This document shows positions 1-7,051 of a stretch of 10,198 nt of DNA, piece after piece. Under the pieces are notes generated by a model, which saw nothing but the letters and a program-made list of their open reading frames with translations, had not been told where the DNA came from and made no database searches. Both the position numbers and the translations under genes were made by a program. This DNA is from Candidatus Woesearchaeota archaeon (GTDB taxonomy: Archaea; Nanobdellota; Nanobdellia; Woesearchaeales; WAPJ01). Location: contig WIAN01000119.1 of NCBI GenBank assembly GCA_015519985.1, forward strand, positions 1 to 10,198. Reading direction: 5' to 3'. The first letter of the stretch is position 1; each line of letters begins with the position of its first letter.

Positions 1-1092
1 GTATAATATCATATATGTAGATGCAGATATAGTTATTAATCCAACAATTGTTATTAAAGATAAAACATCTTCTCTTAAATAACCTTTATTAACTCCTAAC
101 GTTATTAATATTAAAGAAAACTCGCTTATTTGAGCAACAGTTAAACCTGCTTGAAAACTAATCTTGTTTTTATAACCTAATTTTTTCATTAAAAAAATAA
201 CGATTGCAGGATTACCTATAAGTATGAATAAAGAAAAAATTATTGCTGGGAATAAAAGAGAATATATTTTTTCAAAAACCATTTGAGAACCTAAAAGTAT
301 AAAAAAAAGTATTATAAAAAAATCTCTTAAAGGCCTCATTTTTGAACTTATTTCATAAGCATAAGGGGTTGTTGAAAGCAAAATACCTGCTATTAAAGCA
401 CCTACTTCCATAGAAACTCCTGCATAATGGAATAAAGAAGCAATACCTAAACCCCAAGATATTGAAAATAAAAACAATAATTCTTGAGATTTTGCAAAGA
501 AAGAAGTTATTTTTGAAATGTATTTTAATGTTAAAAACAAACTTAAAATTAGAATTGTTAGAATAAAAGTATTTTCAAAAGAAAAAACTTTAGAAGAAGA
601 TATTATCATTAAAAGAATTATTACAAAAATATCTTGGACTAATAAAAAACCTACAGAAATTTTTCCGTACAATTTTTCTAAATCTTTTTTATCAGACAAT
701 AATTTCATAATAATTATTGTACTGCTAAAAGTTAATGCTAAAGAAATATATAAAGAACTTATGGTTGAAAAACCTAAAAGTTTGCTTATGAAAAAACCTA
801 TAATTGAGGTGAATAATATTTGTCCTATTCCTGTTATTAAAGATACTTTTCCTACTTCTTTTATTATTTTAGGGCTTAAACTTAAACCCACTATGAACAA
901 AAGTAGAGCAATACCTATCTGAGAAAAAACTTTAATAGTTTCTTCAGAGTTTATAAGGTCTAAAAAGTAAGGACTTGCTATTATCCCAGAAATAATATAT
1001 CCAATAATAAGAGGTTGTTTTAAAATTTTCATTATTGCAGAAACAATAACTGTAATTATCAATATAAAACTTAATTCTACAAAAATATCCAT
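1..1092 (-). CDS. Kef-type (CPA2) cation/proton antiporter, N-terminal part, cut by the window edge
   Basis: An integral membrane antiporter expected to exchange K+ or Na+ for H+. From the ATG at 1092 the frame stays open for exactly 364 codons to base 1, so the C-terminus is missing. It is hydrophobic throughout, about ten or more membrane spans. CPA2/Kef hallmarks: LLFIVGLSL near residues 64-72, TFSSTIIIMKLL at 121-132, the Gln-Asp pair of the transport site at 153-154 (FLLVQDIF), GALIAGILLS at 231-240, RPLRDFF at 253-259 and AQISEFSLIL at 320-329. The Gln-Asp pair resembles KefB/KefC. Those proteins carry a cytosolic RCK (TrkA-N) domain after the membrane part, which would lie outside the window. 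An in-frame TGA three codons upstream fixes the start. It is divergent from the peroxiredoxin gene across 160 bases. The family call is secure; the ion is not. Confidence 0.93.
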   Translation of the reverse strand, partial: MDIFVELSFILIITVIVSAIMKILKQPLIIGYIISGIIASPYFLDLINSEETIKVFSQIGIALLLFIVGLSLSPKIIKEVGKVSLITGIGQILFTSIIGFFISKLLGFSTISSLYISLALTFSSTIIIMKLLSDKKDLEKLYGKISVGFLLVQDIFVIILLMIISSSKVFSFENTFILTILILSLFLTLKYISKITSFFAKSQELLFLFSISWGLGIASLFHYAGVSMEVGALIAGILLSTTPYAYEISSKMRPLRDFFIILFFILLGSQMVFEKIYSLLFPAIIFSLFILIGNPAIVIFLMKKLGYKNKISFQAGLTVAQISEFSLILITLGVNKGYLREDVLSLITIVGLITISASTYMILY

Positions 1093-1102
1093 TTTTAATC
1101 AT

Positions 1103-1107
1103 TCCTT
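1103..1107 (-). promoter_or_regulatory. Possible Shine-Dalgarno site of the antiporter gene
   Basis: AAGGA lies 10 bases upstream of the antiporter ATG, within AAAAGGAATGAT, a partial match to the archaeal anti-SD complement. It is the only convincing purine-rich ribosome site I see before a gene here, and it belongs to the one gene whose TATA box is too far upstream for a leaderless mRNA. Confidence 0.4.
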
Positions 1108-1130
1108 TTAATAATTTCTTTTCAAACTTT

Positions 1131-1140
1131 TATTTAAATA
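1131..1140 (-). promoter_or_regulatory. TATA box of the antiporter gene
   Basis: The palindrome TATTTAAATA is centred about 43 bases upstream of the ATG. With the usual archaeal spacing the transcript would start near 1109, giving a leader of about 17 bases, unlike the other genes in the window. Confidence 0.5.
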
Positions 1141-1221
1141 CTTTATTATTTTTTTATTTTTTTTATCTTTACAATTTTGTTTTTAATTCCTTTTTGTTTT
1201 TATTGATCTTTTTTAACAAAC

Positions 1222-1229
1222 TTTATAAA
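1222..1229 (+). promoter_or_regulatory. TATA box of the peroxiredoxin gene
   Basis: TTTATAAA is centred 27-28 bases before the ATG at 1253, so transcription should start at or next to the start codon (leaderless mRNA). Confidence 0.65.
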
Positions 1230-1252
1230 CTTTTATTATACTTCTATTTTCT

Positions 1253-1717
1253 ATGGATAATAAAAATGTTAAATCTGTTGATATAAAAAATATTTATTTT
1301 TATGATGAAAACAATAAAGTTTTTTTGAAAGATTTAGAAAAAACAATAGTTTATTTTTATCCTAAAAGTTTTACTCCTGGATGTACTTTAGAAGCAAAAA
1401 TGTTTAACGACTTTTATAACAAATTTAAAAATAAAAATTGGAATATTATAGGAGTTAGTTGTGATGATTTTGATTTGTTAAAAAAGTTTAAAGAAAAATA
1501 CAATTTAAAATTTCCTTTGTTAAAAGCAGATTGTAATGTTTTGGAAAAATTAGATGTTTATAAAGAAAAAACAGTTTTTGGAAAAAAGAAAAAAGGAATA
1601 GTAAGAACAACAATAATTGTTGATAAAGGAAAAATATTGAAAAGATACAATAATGTTAGAGTAAAAGATCATGTTGATGAAGTTTATTCTTTCATAAATA
1701 CTTTAAATTTAGAATAA
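1253..1717 (+). CDS. Peroxiredoxin, PrxQ/Bcp family
   Basis: A thiol peroxidase that reduces H2O2 and organic hydroperoxides in the cytoplasm. The active-site segment YFYPKSFTPGCTLEA (residues 34-48) carries the peroxidatic Cys44 with Thr41 and Pro37; Arg118 in GIVRTTIIVDKGKI matches the conserved active-site arginine. At 154 residues it has the usual Bcp length, though the N-terminal strand lacks the common APDF motif. E. coli Bcp has a resolving Cys five residues after the catalytic one; here that position is Lys49. Cys70 (GVSCDD) and Cys94 (LKADCNV) are the only others, so it is either a 1-Cys enzyme or uses a different partner. The start is supported by the TATA box spacing. The last 34 bases overlap the end of the opposing phosphoribosyltransferase gene. 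Confidence 0.93.
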   Translation: MDNKNVKSVDIKNIYFYDENNKVFLKDLEKTIVYFYPKSFTPGCTLEAKMFNDFYNKFKNKNWNIIGVSCDDFDLLKKFKEKYNLKFPLLKADCNVLEKLDVYKEKTVFGKKKKGIVRTTIIVDKGKILKRYNNVRVKDHVDEVYSFINTLNLE

Positions 1718-2370
1718 AATTCTTTTAAAGTTTCTTTACATTCTTCTATTGTAATTTGTTCAAAAGAATAATAGAATTGTCCTACTGCATAAAACTTTTC
1801 AGGAATTATAGGGACTACAACTCTTACATTATTACTTTCTAAAAGTTCAAAAGCATCTCTGCTTGATACAGGAACAGCAACTACCACTTTACTTTTTTTA
1901 CTTTCAAAATCTTTAACAGCACAAAGCATACTTGTACCTGTTGCTAAACCATCATCAACCAACAATACTTTTTTATTTTCAAAATTAAAATTTTTAATAA
2001 AACTTACAATTTTTTCATCTAAACCAGAATATAATTCTTGTTCTAAATTTTTTATTTCTAAAATTTTTTTATCTTTTTGTTCTTCAACATAAAATTTTAA
2101 ATTAGGATCTTTTTTAACAGTATATTCTATACTTTTATTATACACTAAAACATTTTTAGTAACACAAGCAACAGCAAACTCTTCATTAGAAGGAAAACCA
2201 ATTTTTCTTACAAAAAAAGGAATTAAAGGTTTTTTAAAATTTTCAGCAATAACTTTTCCTAAAATTATACCTCCTCTCATTAGAGGTACAACTACATCAA
2301 ATTCAACATTATTGTTTTTTAAAACTTCACTTAATACTTCAGCAGCATGAATTCTATCTTCATAAATCAT
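1684..2370 (-). CDS. Predicted phosphoribosyltransferase, COG1926 type
   Basis: A type I phosphoribosyltransferase-fold protein of 228 residues. The PRPP-binding loop is VLLVDDGLATGTSM at residues 135-148, with the paired Asp139-Asp140. COG1926 features are present on both sides: PLMRGGIILGKVIA at 29-41, VRKIGFPSNEEFAV at 54-67, VAVPVSSRD at 164-172, and the family tail EKFYAVGQFYYSFEQI at 191-206. The base or other acceptor for this family is not established, so purine/pyrimidine salvage is only an inference, helped by the adjacent deoxyribosyltransferase-like gene 46 bases upstream. A TATA box of its own argues against an obligate operon. The 3' end runs 34 bases into the oppositely oriented peroxiredoxin gene. 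Confidence 0.9.
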   Translation of the reverse strand: MIYEDRIHAAEVLSEVLKNNNVEFDVVVPLMRGGIILGKVIAENFKKPLIPFFVRKIGFPSNEEFAVACVTKNVLVYNKSIEYTVKKDPNLKFYVEEQKDKKILEIKNLEQELYSGLDEKIVSFIKNFNFENKKVLLVDDGLATGTSMLCAVKDFESKKSKVVVAVPVSSRDAFELLESNNVRVVVPIIPEKFYAVGQFYYSFEQITIEECKETLKEFYSKFKVFMKE

Positions 2371-2391
2371 AATAAAATTATTGTTTTCAAA

Positions 2392-2399
2392 ATTTAAAA
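2392..2399 (-). promoter_or_regulatory. TATA box of the phosphoribosyltransferase gene
   Basis: TTTTAAAT on the minus strand is centred 25-26 bases before the ATG at 2370, inside the 46-base gap after the preceding gene. This predicts a separate leaderless transcript. Confidence 0.5.
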
Positions 2400-2416
2400 G
2401 TTTTATTGAATTTTTT

Positions 2417-3058
2417 TTATTGTATTTTTTCAGGGAACAATTTTAACAATTCTTCTTTATACTTTTTATAATTTTCAATAACACTATTTACATCTCTATT
2501 TTTAAAAATTAAATTTGCATAATAAACTATTTTTTCATATTCTTTAATAATTTTATTTTCTTTTTTATCAAAAGTTTTTATTGCACTAACAATTTTTTCT
2601 TTAATACTTTCTAAAGAATCATTAGGATTAAAAAAAATTATTTTGTCACTTTGAAAAGCAGGAAAAGAATGCAATCCTTTAAAATAATCTTCAAAACAAC
2701 CATAATTAGTTCTTACTTCTGTCCTGTAAGATAAAACGTTTTTTCCCATAAACTTTCCATAAGTTATTTCTACAACAACACCTTCATCAATAGGTTCATC
2801 AAGATTTGCAAGTATTACATCACTATTATAAGTAAAATAACCTATGTCTAAAAGATAAATAAGAATAGTAACTGCTTTTTTGCTTTCTTCTAAAGAAAAA
2901 TGTTTTTGAAACTCTTTTAAAATATTAGAAAATTCAAAACCATCTCTTTGAGGTAAAAAAACTTTATAACCTTCTTCTTCTAAAAGTTCTGTTAGTTTTA
3001 TATTAAAAAATTGTTCTCTAGTATTAAAAAGACTTCCAGCAAAATATATTGTTACCAT
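2417..3058 (-). CDS. Nucleoside 2-deoxyribosyltransferase-like protein
   Basis: A member of the nucleoside 2-deoxyribosyltransferase superfamily, whose enzymes break or exchange the N-glycosidic bond of (deoxy)nucleosides or nucleotides. Visible motifs: YFAGSLF at residues 5-11 (the ribose-binding glycine loop), VFLPQRDG at 33-40, then NSDVILANLDEPIDEGVVVEITYG at about 78-101, with Asp80 and Asp91-Glu92 and the likely nucleophile Glu97. LSYRTEVR at 109-116 matches the conserved strand and Arg after it. At 213 residues it is longer than the usual 140-160; the extra C-terminal 65-70 residues are Lys/Glu-rich and probably helical. Substrate (nucleoside, nucleotide hydrolase, or cytokinin-type) cannot be decided. 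Divergent from the endonuclease IV gene. Confidence 0.85.
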   Translation of the reverse strand: MVTIYFAGSLFNTREQFFNIKLTELLEEEGYKVFLPQRDGFEFSNILKEFQKHFSLEESKKAVTILIYLLDIGYFTYNSDVILANLDEPIDEGVVVEITYGKFMGKNVLSYRTEVRTNYGCFEDYFKGLHSFPAFQSDKIIFFNPNDSLESIKEKIVSAIKTFDKKENKIIKEYEKIVYYANLIFKNRDVNSVIENYKKYKEELLKLFPEKIQ

Positions 3059-3079
3059 AAAAAAAGAATAATATTTTGT

Positions 3080-3087
3080 ATTATAAA
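3080..3087 (-). promoter_or_regulatory. TATA box of the deoxyribosyltransferase-like gene
   Basis: TTTATAAT on the minus strand is centred 25-26 bases before the ATG at 3058, which predicts a leaderless mRNA. It sits back to back with the plus-strand TATA box at 3119-3126 in the 92-base divergent gap. Confidence 0.6.
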
Positions 3088-3118
3088 TTTTTTTCTTTTG
3101 CCATTTTTTTCCATTACT

Positions 3119-3126
3119 TTTATATA
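3119..3126 (+). promoter_or_regulatory. TATA box of the endonuclease IV gene
   Basis: TTTATATA, the textbook archaeal box, is centred 28-29 bases before the ATG at 3151. It decides the start: an upstream ATG at 3076 would put this promoter inside the coding region. Confidence 0.65.
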
Positions 3127-3150
3127 CTTTGTTTTTTTTCTTTTGTTTTT

Positions 3151-3993
3151 ATGTTAAAGATTGATAAGTTACGATTTGGAACTGCAGGTATGCCTTTAAG
3201 CACTCCTTCTCCTAATACTGAGAATGCTATAAAGTATGTTAGACAATTAAATTTAGATGCTTTAGAATTAGAATTTGTAAGGAATGTTTTTTTAAAAGAA
3301 GAAAAAGCAAAATTTATAGGGGAAGTTGCTAAAAAAGAAGATGTTGTTTTAACTGCTCATGCTCCTTACTATATTAATTTGAATGCTAAAGAAGAAGAAA
3401 AGATTAAAGCAAGTATTAAAAGAATTAAAGATTCTGTTAGAGCAGTTCATTTTGCTAAAGGTTATAGTGTTGTTTTTCATCCTGGATTTTATTTTAAAGA
3501 TGATCCTAAAAAAGTTTATGAAAAAATTAAAAGTAACATTAAAATTTTAGTTAAAGAATTGCAAGATGAAGGCATTAATGATGTTTGGGTTAGACCAGAA
3601 ACTATGGGTAAACCAACTCAATTCGGTTCTTTAAATGAAGTTATAAATTTATCTTTAGAAGTAGAGAATGTTATGCCTTGTGTGGATTTTGCTCATTTAC
3701 ACGCTAGAAGTATAGGTAAATATAATACTAAAAAAGAGTTTGAAGAAATTTTAAATTTGATAGAAAAAAATCTTGGAAGGGAAGGTTTAAATAATATGCA
3801 CGTTCATTTTTCAGGTATTAATTATGGTGATAAAGGAGAAAAAAACCATTTAGTTTTGAAAGAAAGTGATTTTAATTATGAAGATTGGGTTAAAACTATT
3901 AAAGAATACAAGGTTAAAGGTGTTTTTATAAGTGAAAGTCCTAATATTGAAGAAGATGCTTTGTTTATAAAAAAATTGTATGAAAAAATGTAA
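3151..3993 (+). CDS. nfo: Endonuclease IV (AP endonuclease family 2), archaeal type
   Basis: A TIM-barrel metalloenzyme that cuts DNA 5' to abasic sites in base excision repair. With the start at 3151 it has 280 residues, normal for Nfo. Zn-ligand positions of the family can be followed: His70 (TAHAPYY), His110 (VFHPGFY), Glu150 (RPETMGK), Asp179 and His182 (CVDFAHLHAR), His217 (MHVHFSG), His233 (GEKNHL) and Glu262 (ISESPN). The Asp that precedes the later His by two residues in E. coli Nfo (Asp-x-His) is not evident; Lys231 holds that place and Glu230 is beside it. The frame continues upstream to an ATG at 3076, but that extension is Phe/Tyr-rich intergenic sequence covering the TATA box. 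It converges with the reductase gene 18 bases away. Confidence 0.9.
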   Translation: MLKIDKLRFGTAGMPLSTPSPNTENAIKYVRQLNLDALELEFVRNVFLKEEKAKFIGEVAKKEDVVLTAHAPYYINLNAKEEEKIKASIKRIKDSVRAVHFAKGYSVVFHPGFYFKDDPKKVYEKIKSNIKILVKELQDEGINDVWVRPETMGKPTQFGSLNEVINLSLEVENVMPCVDFAHLHARSIGKYNTKKEFEEILNLIEKNLGREGLNNMHVHFSGINYGDKGEKNHLVLKESDFNYEDWVKTIKEYKVKGVFISESPNIEEDALFIKKLYEKM

Positions 3994-4005
3994 AAAACAT
4001 AACTA

Positions 4006-4013
4006 TTTTTTTT
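4006..4013 (+). terminator. Oligo-T terminator of the endonuclease IV gene
   Basis: Eight consecutive T begin 13 bases after the stop codon, the usual form of archaeal intrinsic terminator. The run extends two bases into the stop codon of the converging gene. Confidence 0.5.
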
Positions 4014-4746
4014 AGTTTCCCCAACTTTCTGTTTTTATATTTTTTATATCTACATTTAATTCTTTTAACATTTCTATGCTTCCTGTTACTAATCCTTTTG
4101 GTCCGCAAATTATATATTTTTTGTTTTCAAAACTATCCAAATATTTTTTTAACATATCAGCATTTATTCTTCCTTTTTCATAACCTTCTTTTTCTTCTCT
4201 TGTCAATGTTTCTATTAAAACAAAATTTTCCATTTCTTCTTTTAATTTTTTTAATTCTTCTTTGTAAATGATGTCTTCTTCTGTTCTGTTAGAATAAAAC
4301 AAATACATTTTGTTTTTAAAATTTGTATCTTTACTATAATATAATATGCTTCTAAAAGGAACTATTCCTGAACCTCCTGCTATAAAAACATAATCGACTT
4401 TTTCACTTTCATCTTTTATATAAGGCAATCCTAAAGGTCCTAAAACTACAAATTCTTCTCCTATGTCTGCTTCAAATATTTTTGTAGTAAAACTGCCTAC
4501 TTTTTTTATTGTCAACATTAAATTTTCTTCTGTAGGAGAATTAGCTATGCTAAAACTTCTATTCCCTAAATTATCAGTATCGTTTTTAAAACTTATATTT
4601 ACAAAATGTCCGGGTTTAAACTTAAACATTTTATCTGCAGGTTCAAAAAAGAAAGACATTACATTTTCAGTTTCTTTTCTTTTACTTACAAGTTTAAAAA
4701 CTCTTTTTTCTGGCCTATCATAATCTCTAATAAAATTGCTTTCCAT
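4012..4746 (-). CDS. Ferredoxin-NAD(P)H reductase-like flavoprotein
   Basis: A 244-residue oxidoreductase of the ferredoxin-NADP reductase superfamily, moving electrons between NAD(P)H and a one-electron partner through FAD. The N-terminal beta-barrel has KPGHFVNISF at 44-53, the FAD-binding RSFSIANSP at 63-71 and KKVGSFTTKIF at 81-91. The C-terminal nucleotide-binding half has FIAGGSGIVPFRS at 121-133, LFYSNRTEEDIIYKEEL at 149-165, GRINADML at 192-199 and YIICGPKGLVTG at 211-222; it ends ESWGN, near the E-F/W-G ending of the family. Cys214 is the only cysteine, so there is no [2Fe-2S] domain as in PyrK or SudB/NfnA. The electron partner is unknown and no ferredoxin or rubredoxin gene lies alongside. 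The TATA spacing supports the start. Confidence 0.9.
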   Translation of the reverse strand: MESNFIRDYDRPEKRVFKLVSKRKETENVMSFFFEPADKMFKFKPGHFVNISFKNDTDNLGNRSFSIANSPTEENLMLTIKKVGSFTTKIFEADIGEEFVVLGPLGLPYIKDESEKVDYVFIAGGSGIVPFRSILYYSKDTNFKNKMYLFYSNRTEEDIIYKEELKKLKEEMENFVLIETLTREEKEGYEKGRINADMLKKYLDSFENKKYIICGPKGLVTGSIEMLKELNVDIKNIKTESWGN

Positions 4747-4768
4747 AAAAAAAATGAAAATTTTTTTA

Positions 4769-4776
4769 TATTTAAA
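4769..4776 (-). promoter_or_regulatory. TATA box of the reductase gene
   Basis: TTTAAATA on the minus strand is centred 26-27 bases before the ATG at 4746, within the 47-base gap after the upstream gene. This predicts a leaderless, separately started mRNA. Confidence 0.55.
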
Positions 4777-4793
4777 TTTAACTAAATAAACTT

Positions 4794-6674
4794 TTAGAAT
4801 GTAAATAAATCTTTAAAAAATTCTATTATAACTGTTATAAAATCTTTCTTTTCTTTATTATTATTTTTATTTTTATCATTGTTTTCGTTATTGTTCTTAT
4901 TGTTGTTATTTTCGTTGTTATTGTTTTCTTTTTTTTCTTGTGTTGTTTCACTGTTTTTTTCATTTTTTTCTGTTTTTTCTTCTGTTTTTTTTGTTGTTGA
5001 ATTTTCTATTTTATTTATATCTCCAACTAAATATAGATTGCTTACATTTACTTTTTTATTGTTAAAACTTATTGTTGCTGTTGTATTAACATAATAATTT
5101 TCACTTTCATTTTCTGCTGTAAAACCGTACAATACAGTATCTTTTCTTTCTACTATAACATTGTTATTTTCTAAATTTCCAACTATAAATTTTAAATTTT
5201 TAATTTTAGAATATACTTTTTCAACTTTTACTTTACTATCAACATTATTTTTTCCTATTATTTTAAAATTCAAAAGTCCTTTTTTATCTTTAACAACTTG
5301 ATGTTTTATACTATAACTTTTATTTAAAGGATAAACTTTTATTTTAATATTTTTTTTCAAAGTTTTTTCTTCTCCATAAATTGTATTATAAATTATAGTT
5401 ATATTTTCATAATAATTTTTTATAACATCTGTTTTAGGATACACTATTTTTTCGTCAAAAACTTTTAAAAAACTGTTAGGGTTTAATACGCTTATATTTT
5501 TACTATCATTAATTATTCCTTCAACTTTTACTACAATGTTTTTAAAAGAATCTTCATTATTGTTTTTTAAAGACAAATAAAAATTTCCTTTTTCTTCAGA
5601 AATAGCATTGTCTTTATCAAAAGTATATTTTACATCTAAACTACTGCTTTTAAAACTAACTTTCATATTTTTATTTTCTTCATAACTTTTTTCATCATAA
5701 TTTATTGTAAAATTAAATTTTGTAGTGTACGTTTTACTTTCAAAACTTAAAGTTTTAAAATCTACTTTTTTTTCTTCACCAGGTTTTATTATAAAAGAAT
5801 AACTATTGTTTAAATCATAATATTTTAAACTCTCATTTTTTTTTACTGTTACATTCACATATAAATCTTTACCTCCTAAATTTTTTATTTTAAAATATCC
5901 TTCAGAATAGTCTCCTGTGTTTAAATTACTATTATAATTAAAATCTAAATTGTAAGGCTTAAATATTTTTAAAACACCCAAACTTTTTTCTTTACTAACA
6001 GTTTTACCTTCATAACTATAATTATAGTAAGAATAAAAATTACAATCTTCAGACTTCAACAATTTTACTTTAAAATCTATATTTTTTTCTTCATCAACAT
6101 CTAAATAAGAATTTTTTATTATAATATAATTTTGTTTGTCAAAACCAAAAATGCAATCTTTACAATCATAAACTTTACAACTACTATTATAAAACAGTTT
6201 TATATAATTATCTTCACTAACTCTATTACCTTTATTTTTTAATGTTATTTTTCCTTTAACTTCTTCATCTACATCAACAGTATTTTTATCTAAATTTAAA
6301 GAAACATCTAATTCCGGACCTGTAGTTTTTAAAGAAATATTAAAAGGATAAATAAAATTCCCATTACTATCAACTTTTATTTTGTTATAATCATTTTTTT
6401 CAACCCCTAAAAAACACATTTCTATAAAATCTTGTTCTTCACATCTTCCTAAAGACAAAAGTTTAGAAAAAGAATCTGTTTTTAAAAGCAAAGAATCTTG
6501 CCCTTCATCTAAATAACCATAAAAAGTTTTTCCATTAAAACTTATAGGTTCGCCACTATAATAATATCCTTTCAACTCTTCAGAAAAAACATTTTTAGAA
6601 AAAAAAATCGTTAATATTAACAATAGCATTAAGAATAATGTTATGACTGTTTTTTTATCTTGTTTTTTTACCAT
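4794..6674 (-). CDS. Secreted or envelope-anchored surface protein with repeated Ig-like (COG1361-like) domains
   Basis: A 626-residue exported protein. Residues 1-31 form a signal peptide or N-terminal anchor: KKQDKK, then a hydrophobic stretch from about 9 to 25. A cysteine-containing N-terminal part follows (Cys78, Cys87). Then come about four beta-rich modules near 120-235, 241-342, 345-449 and 450-551, with the alternating 'K-x-x-L-K-N-x-G' strands of CARDB/COG1361 archaeal surface proteins. Cys166, 171, 174 and 211 could form disulfides. I count 15 N-x-S/T sequons (first N112, last N558), pointing to N-glycosylation. Residues 555-610 are a low-complexity Lys/Glu/Asn linker. The protein ends in a short hydrophobic/amphipathic segment (611-626) too short for a standard span. 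Role (S-layer, adhesion, host contact) is inferred. It has its own TATA box. Confidence 0.75.
   Translation of the reverse strand: MVKKQDKKTVITLFLMLLLILTIFFSKNVFSEELKGYYYSGEPISFNGKTFYGYLDEGQDSLLLKTDSFSKLLSLGRCEEQDFIEMCFLGVEKNDYNKIKVDSNGNFIYPFNISLKTTGPELDVSLNLDKNTVDVDEEVKGKITLKNKGNRVSEDNYIKLFYNSSCKVYDCKDCIFGFDKQNYIIIKNSYLDVDEEKNIDFKVKLLKSEDCNFYSYYNYSYEGKTVSKEKSLGVLKIFKPYNLDFNYNSNLNTGDYSEGYFKIKNLGGKDLYVNVTVKKNESLKYYDLNNSYSFIIKPGEEKKVDFKTLSFESKTYTTKFNFTINYDEKSYEENKNMKVSFKSSSLDVKYTFDKDNAISEEKGNFYLSLKNNNEDSFKNIVVKVEGIINDSKNISVLNPNSFLKVFDEKIVYPKTDVIKNYYENITIIYNTIYGEEKTLKKNIKIKVYPLNKSYSIKHQVVKDKKGLLNFKIIGKNNVDSKVKVEKVYSKIKNLKFIVGNLENNNVIVERKDTVLYGFTAENESENYYVNTTATISFNNKKVNVSNLYLVGDINKIENSTTKKTEEKTEKNEKNSETTQEKKENNNNENNNNKNNNENNDKNKNNNKEKKDFITVIIEFFKDLFTF
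4857..4925 (-). repeat. AAY-codon low-complexity tract encoding an Asn-rich linker
   Basis: Codons 584-606 of the surface protein are nearly all AAT/AAC (Asn) broken by GAA, AAA/AAG and GAT. The mix of AAT and AAC suggests an old, selected or diverged trinucleotide expansion rather than a fresh slippage tract. Confidence 0.75.
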
Positions 6675-6696
6675 AAAAAAATTAGAATTTTTTTAA

Positions 6697-6704
6697 TTTA
6701 TAAA
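6697..6704 (-). promoter_or_regulatory. TATA box of the surface protein gene
   Basis: TTTATAAA is centred 26-27 bases before the ATG at 6674 and lies in the 35-base gap after the small membrane protein gene. It predicts a separate leaderless transcript. Confidence 0.65.
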
Positions 6705-6709
6705 ACTTT

Positions 6710-6979
6710 TTAATATTTAAAACTTAAAAGAGCTTTTTGTAATAAATAAATTAAAGATACAATATAAATCCAAATGTTAAAATGTACAAATATTGATATT
6801 AAAAAAATAAAACCTATAACAGCATCTATTATGCTCATTATTTCAGGATAAAAAAGCCAACCTTTCAAAAACTTGTAAGAAGCTCCTAACAATATTAACC
6901 TCCAAGGTATAGGAAAAAATAATTCTAAAAAAAATATTATTATAAAAGACAAATCCAAAAGTGCAAATGCAAACAGCAT
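6710..6979 (-). CDS. Small membrane protein of unknown function
   Basis: I do not recognise this 89-residue protein. It is almost entirely hydrophobic with probably three membrane segments, about residues 5-33 (broken by FPIPWR at 22-27), 48-66 and 68-84. The loop LGASYKFLKGWLFYPEIMS at 31-49 holds the few charged residues and is the most motif-like part; the protein ends QKALLSFKY. There is no signal-peptide cleavage site or metal motif. It lies 35 bases upstream of the surface protein gene on the same strand. Reality as a gene rests on a TATA box at the standard distance from this ATG, and on the lack of any competing frame in an otherwise gene-dense region. Confidence 0.65.
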   Translation of the reverse strand: MLFAFALLDLSFIIIFFLELFFPIPWRLILLGASYKFLKGWLFYPEIMSIIDAVIGFIFLISIFVHFNIWIYIVSLIYLLQKALLSFKY

Positions 6980-7001
6980 AACGAAAAGGATTTTTTATAT
7001 T

Positions 7002-7009
7002 ATTTATAA
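7002..7009 (-). promoter_or_regulatory. TATA box of the small membrane protein gene
   Basis: TTATAAAT on the minus strand is centred 26-27 bases before the ATG at 6979. This supports both the gene and its start. Confidence 0.55.
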
Positions 7010-7051
7010 TTTTTTTGATATTTTATTTTTGTATTCTGTTGTTGAAAAATA

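Noticed and set aside
518..922. Open frame on the plus strand opposite the antiporter
   Set aside because: It is antisense to a clearly conserved transporter frame, and its composition matches a mirror of hydrophobic codons.
3076..3150. N-terminal extension of endonuclease IV from an upstream in-frame ATG
   Set aside because: It would encode a Phe/Tyr-rich stretch with no counterpart in the family and would place the TATA box inside the gene; the ATG at 3151 starts at the normal Nfo N-terminus.
4857..4925. Asn-rich tract as a CRISPR-like or microsatellite array
   Set aside because: There are no spaced repeats; it is an in-frame run of AAT/AAC codons within a secreted protein linker.
4463..5094. 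Plus-strand open frames opposite the reductase and the Asn-rich linker
   Set aside because: Hydrophobic mirror translations of Lys/Asn/Glu-rich coding DNA, with no support of their own.
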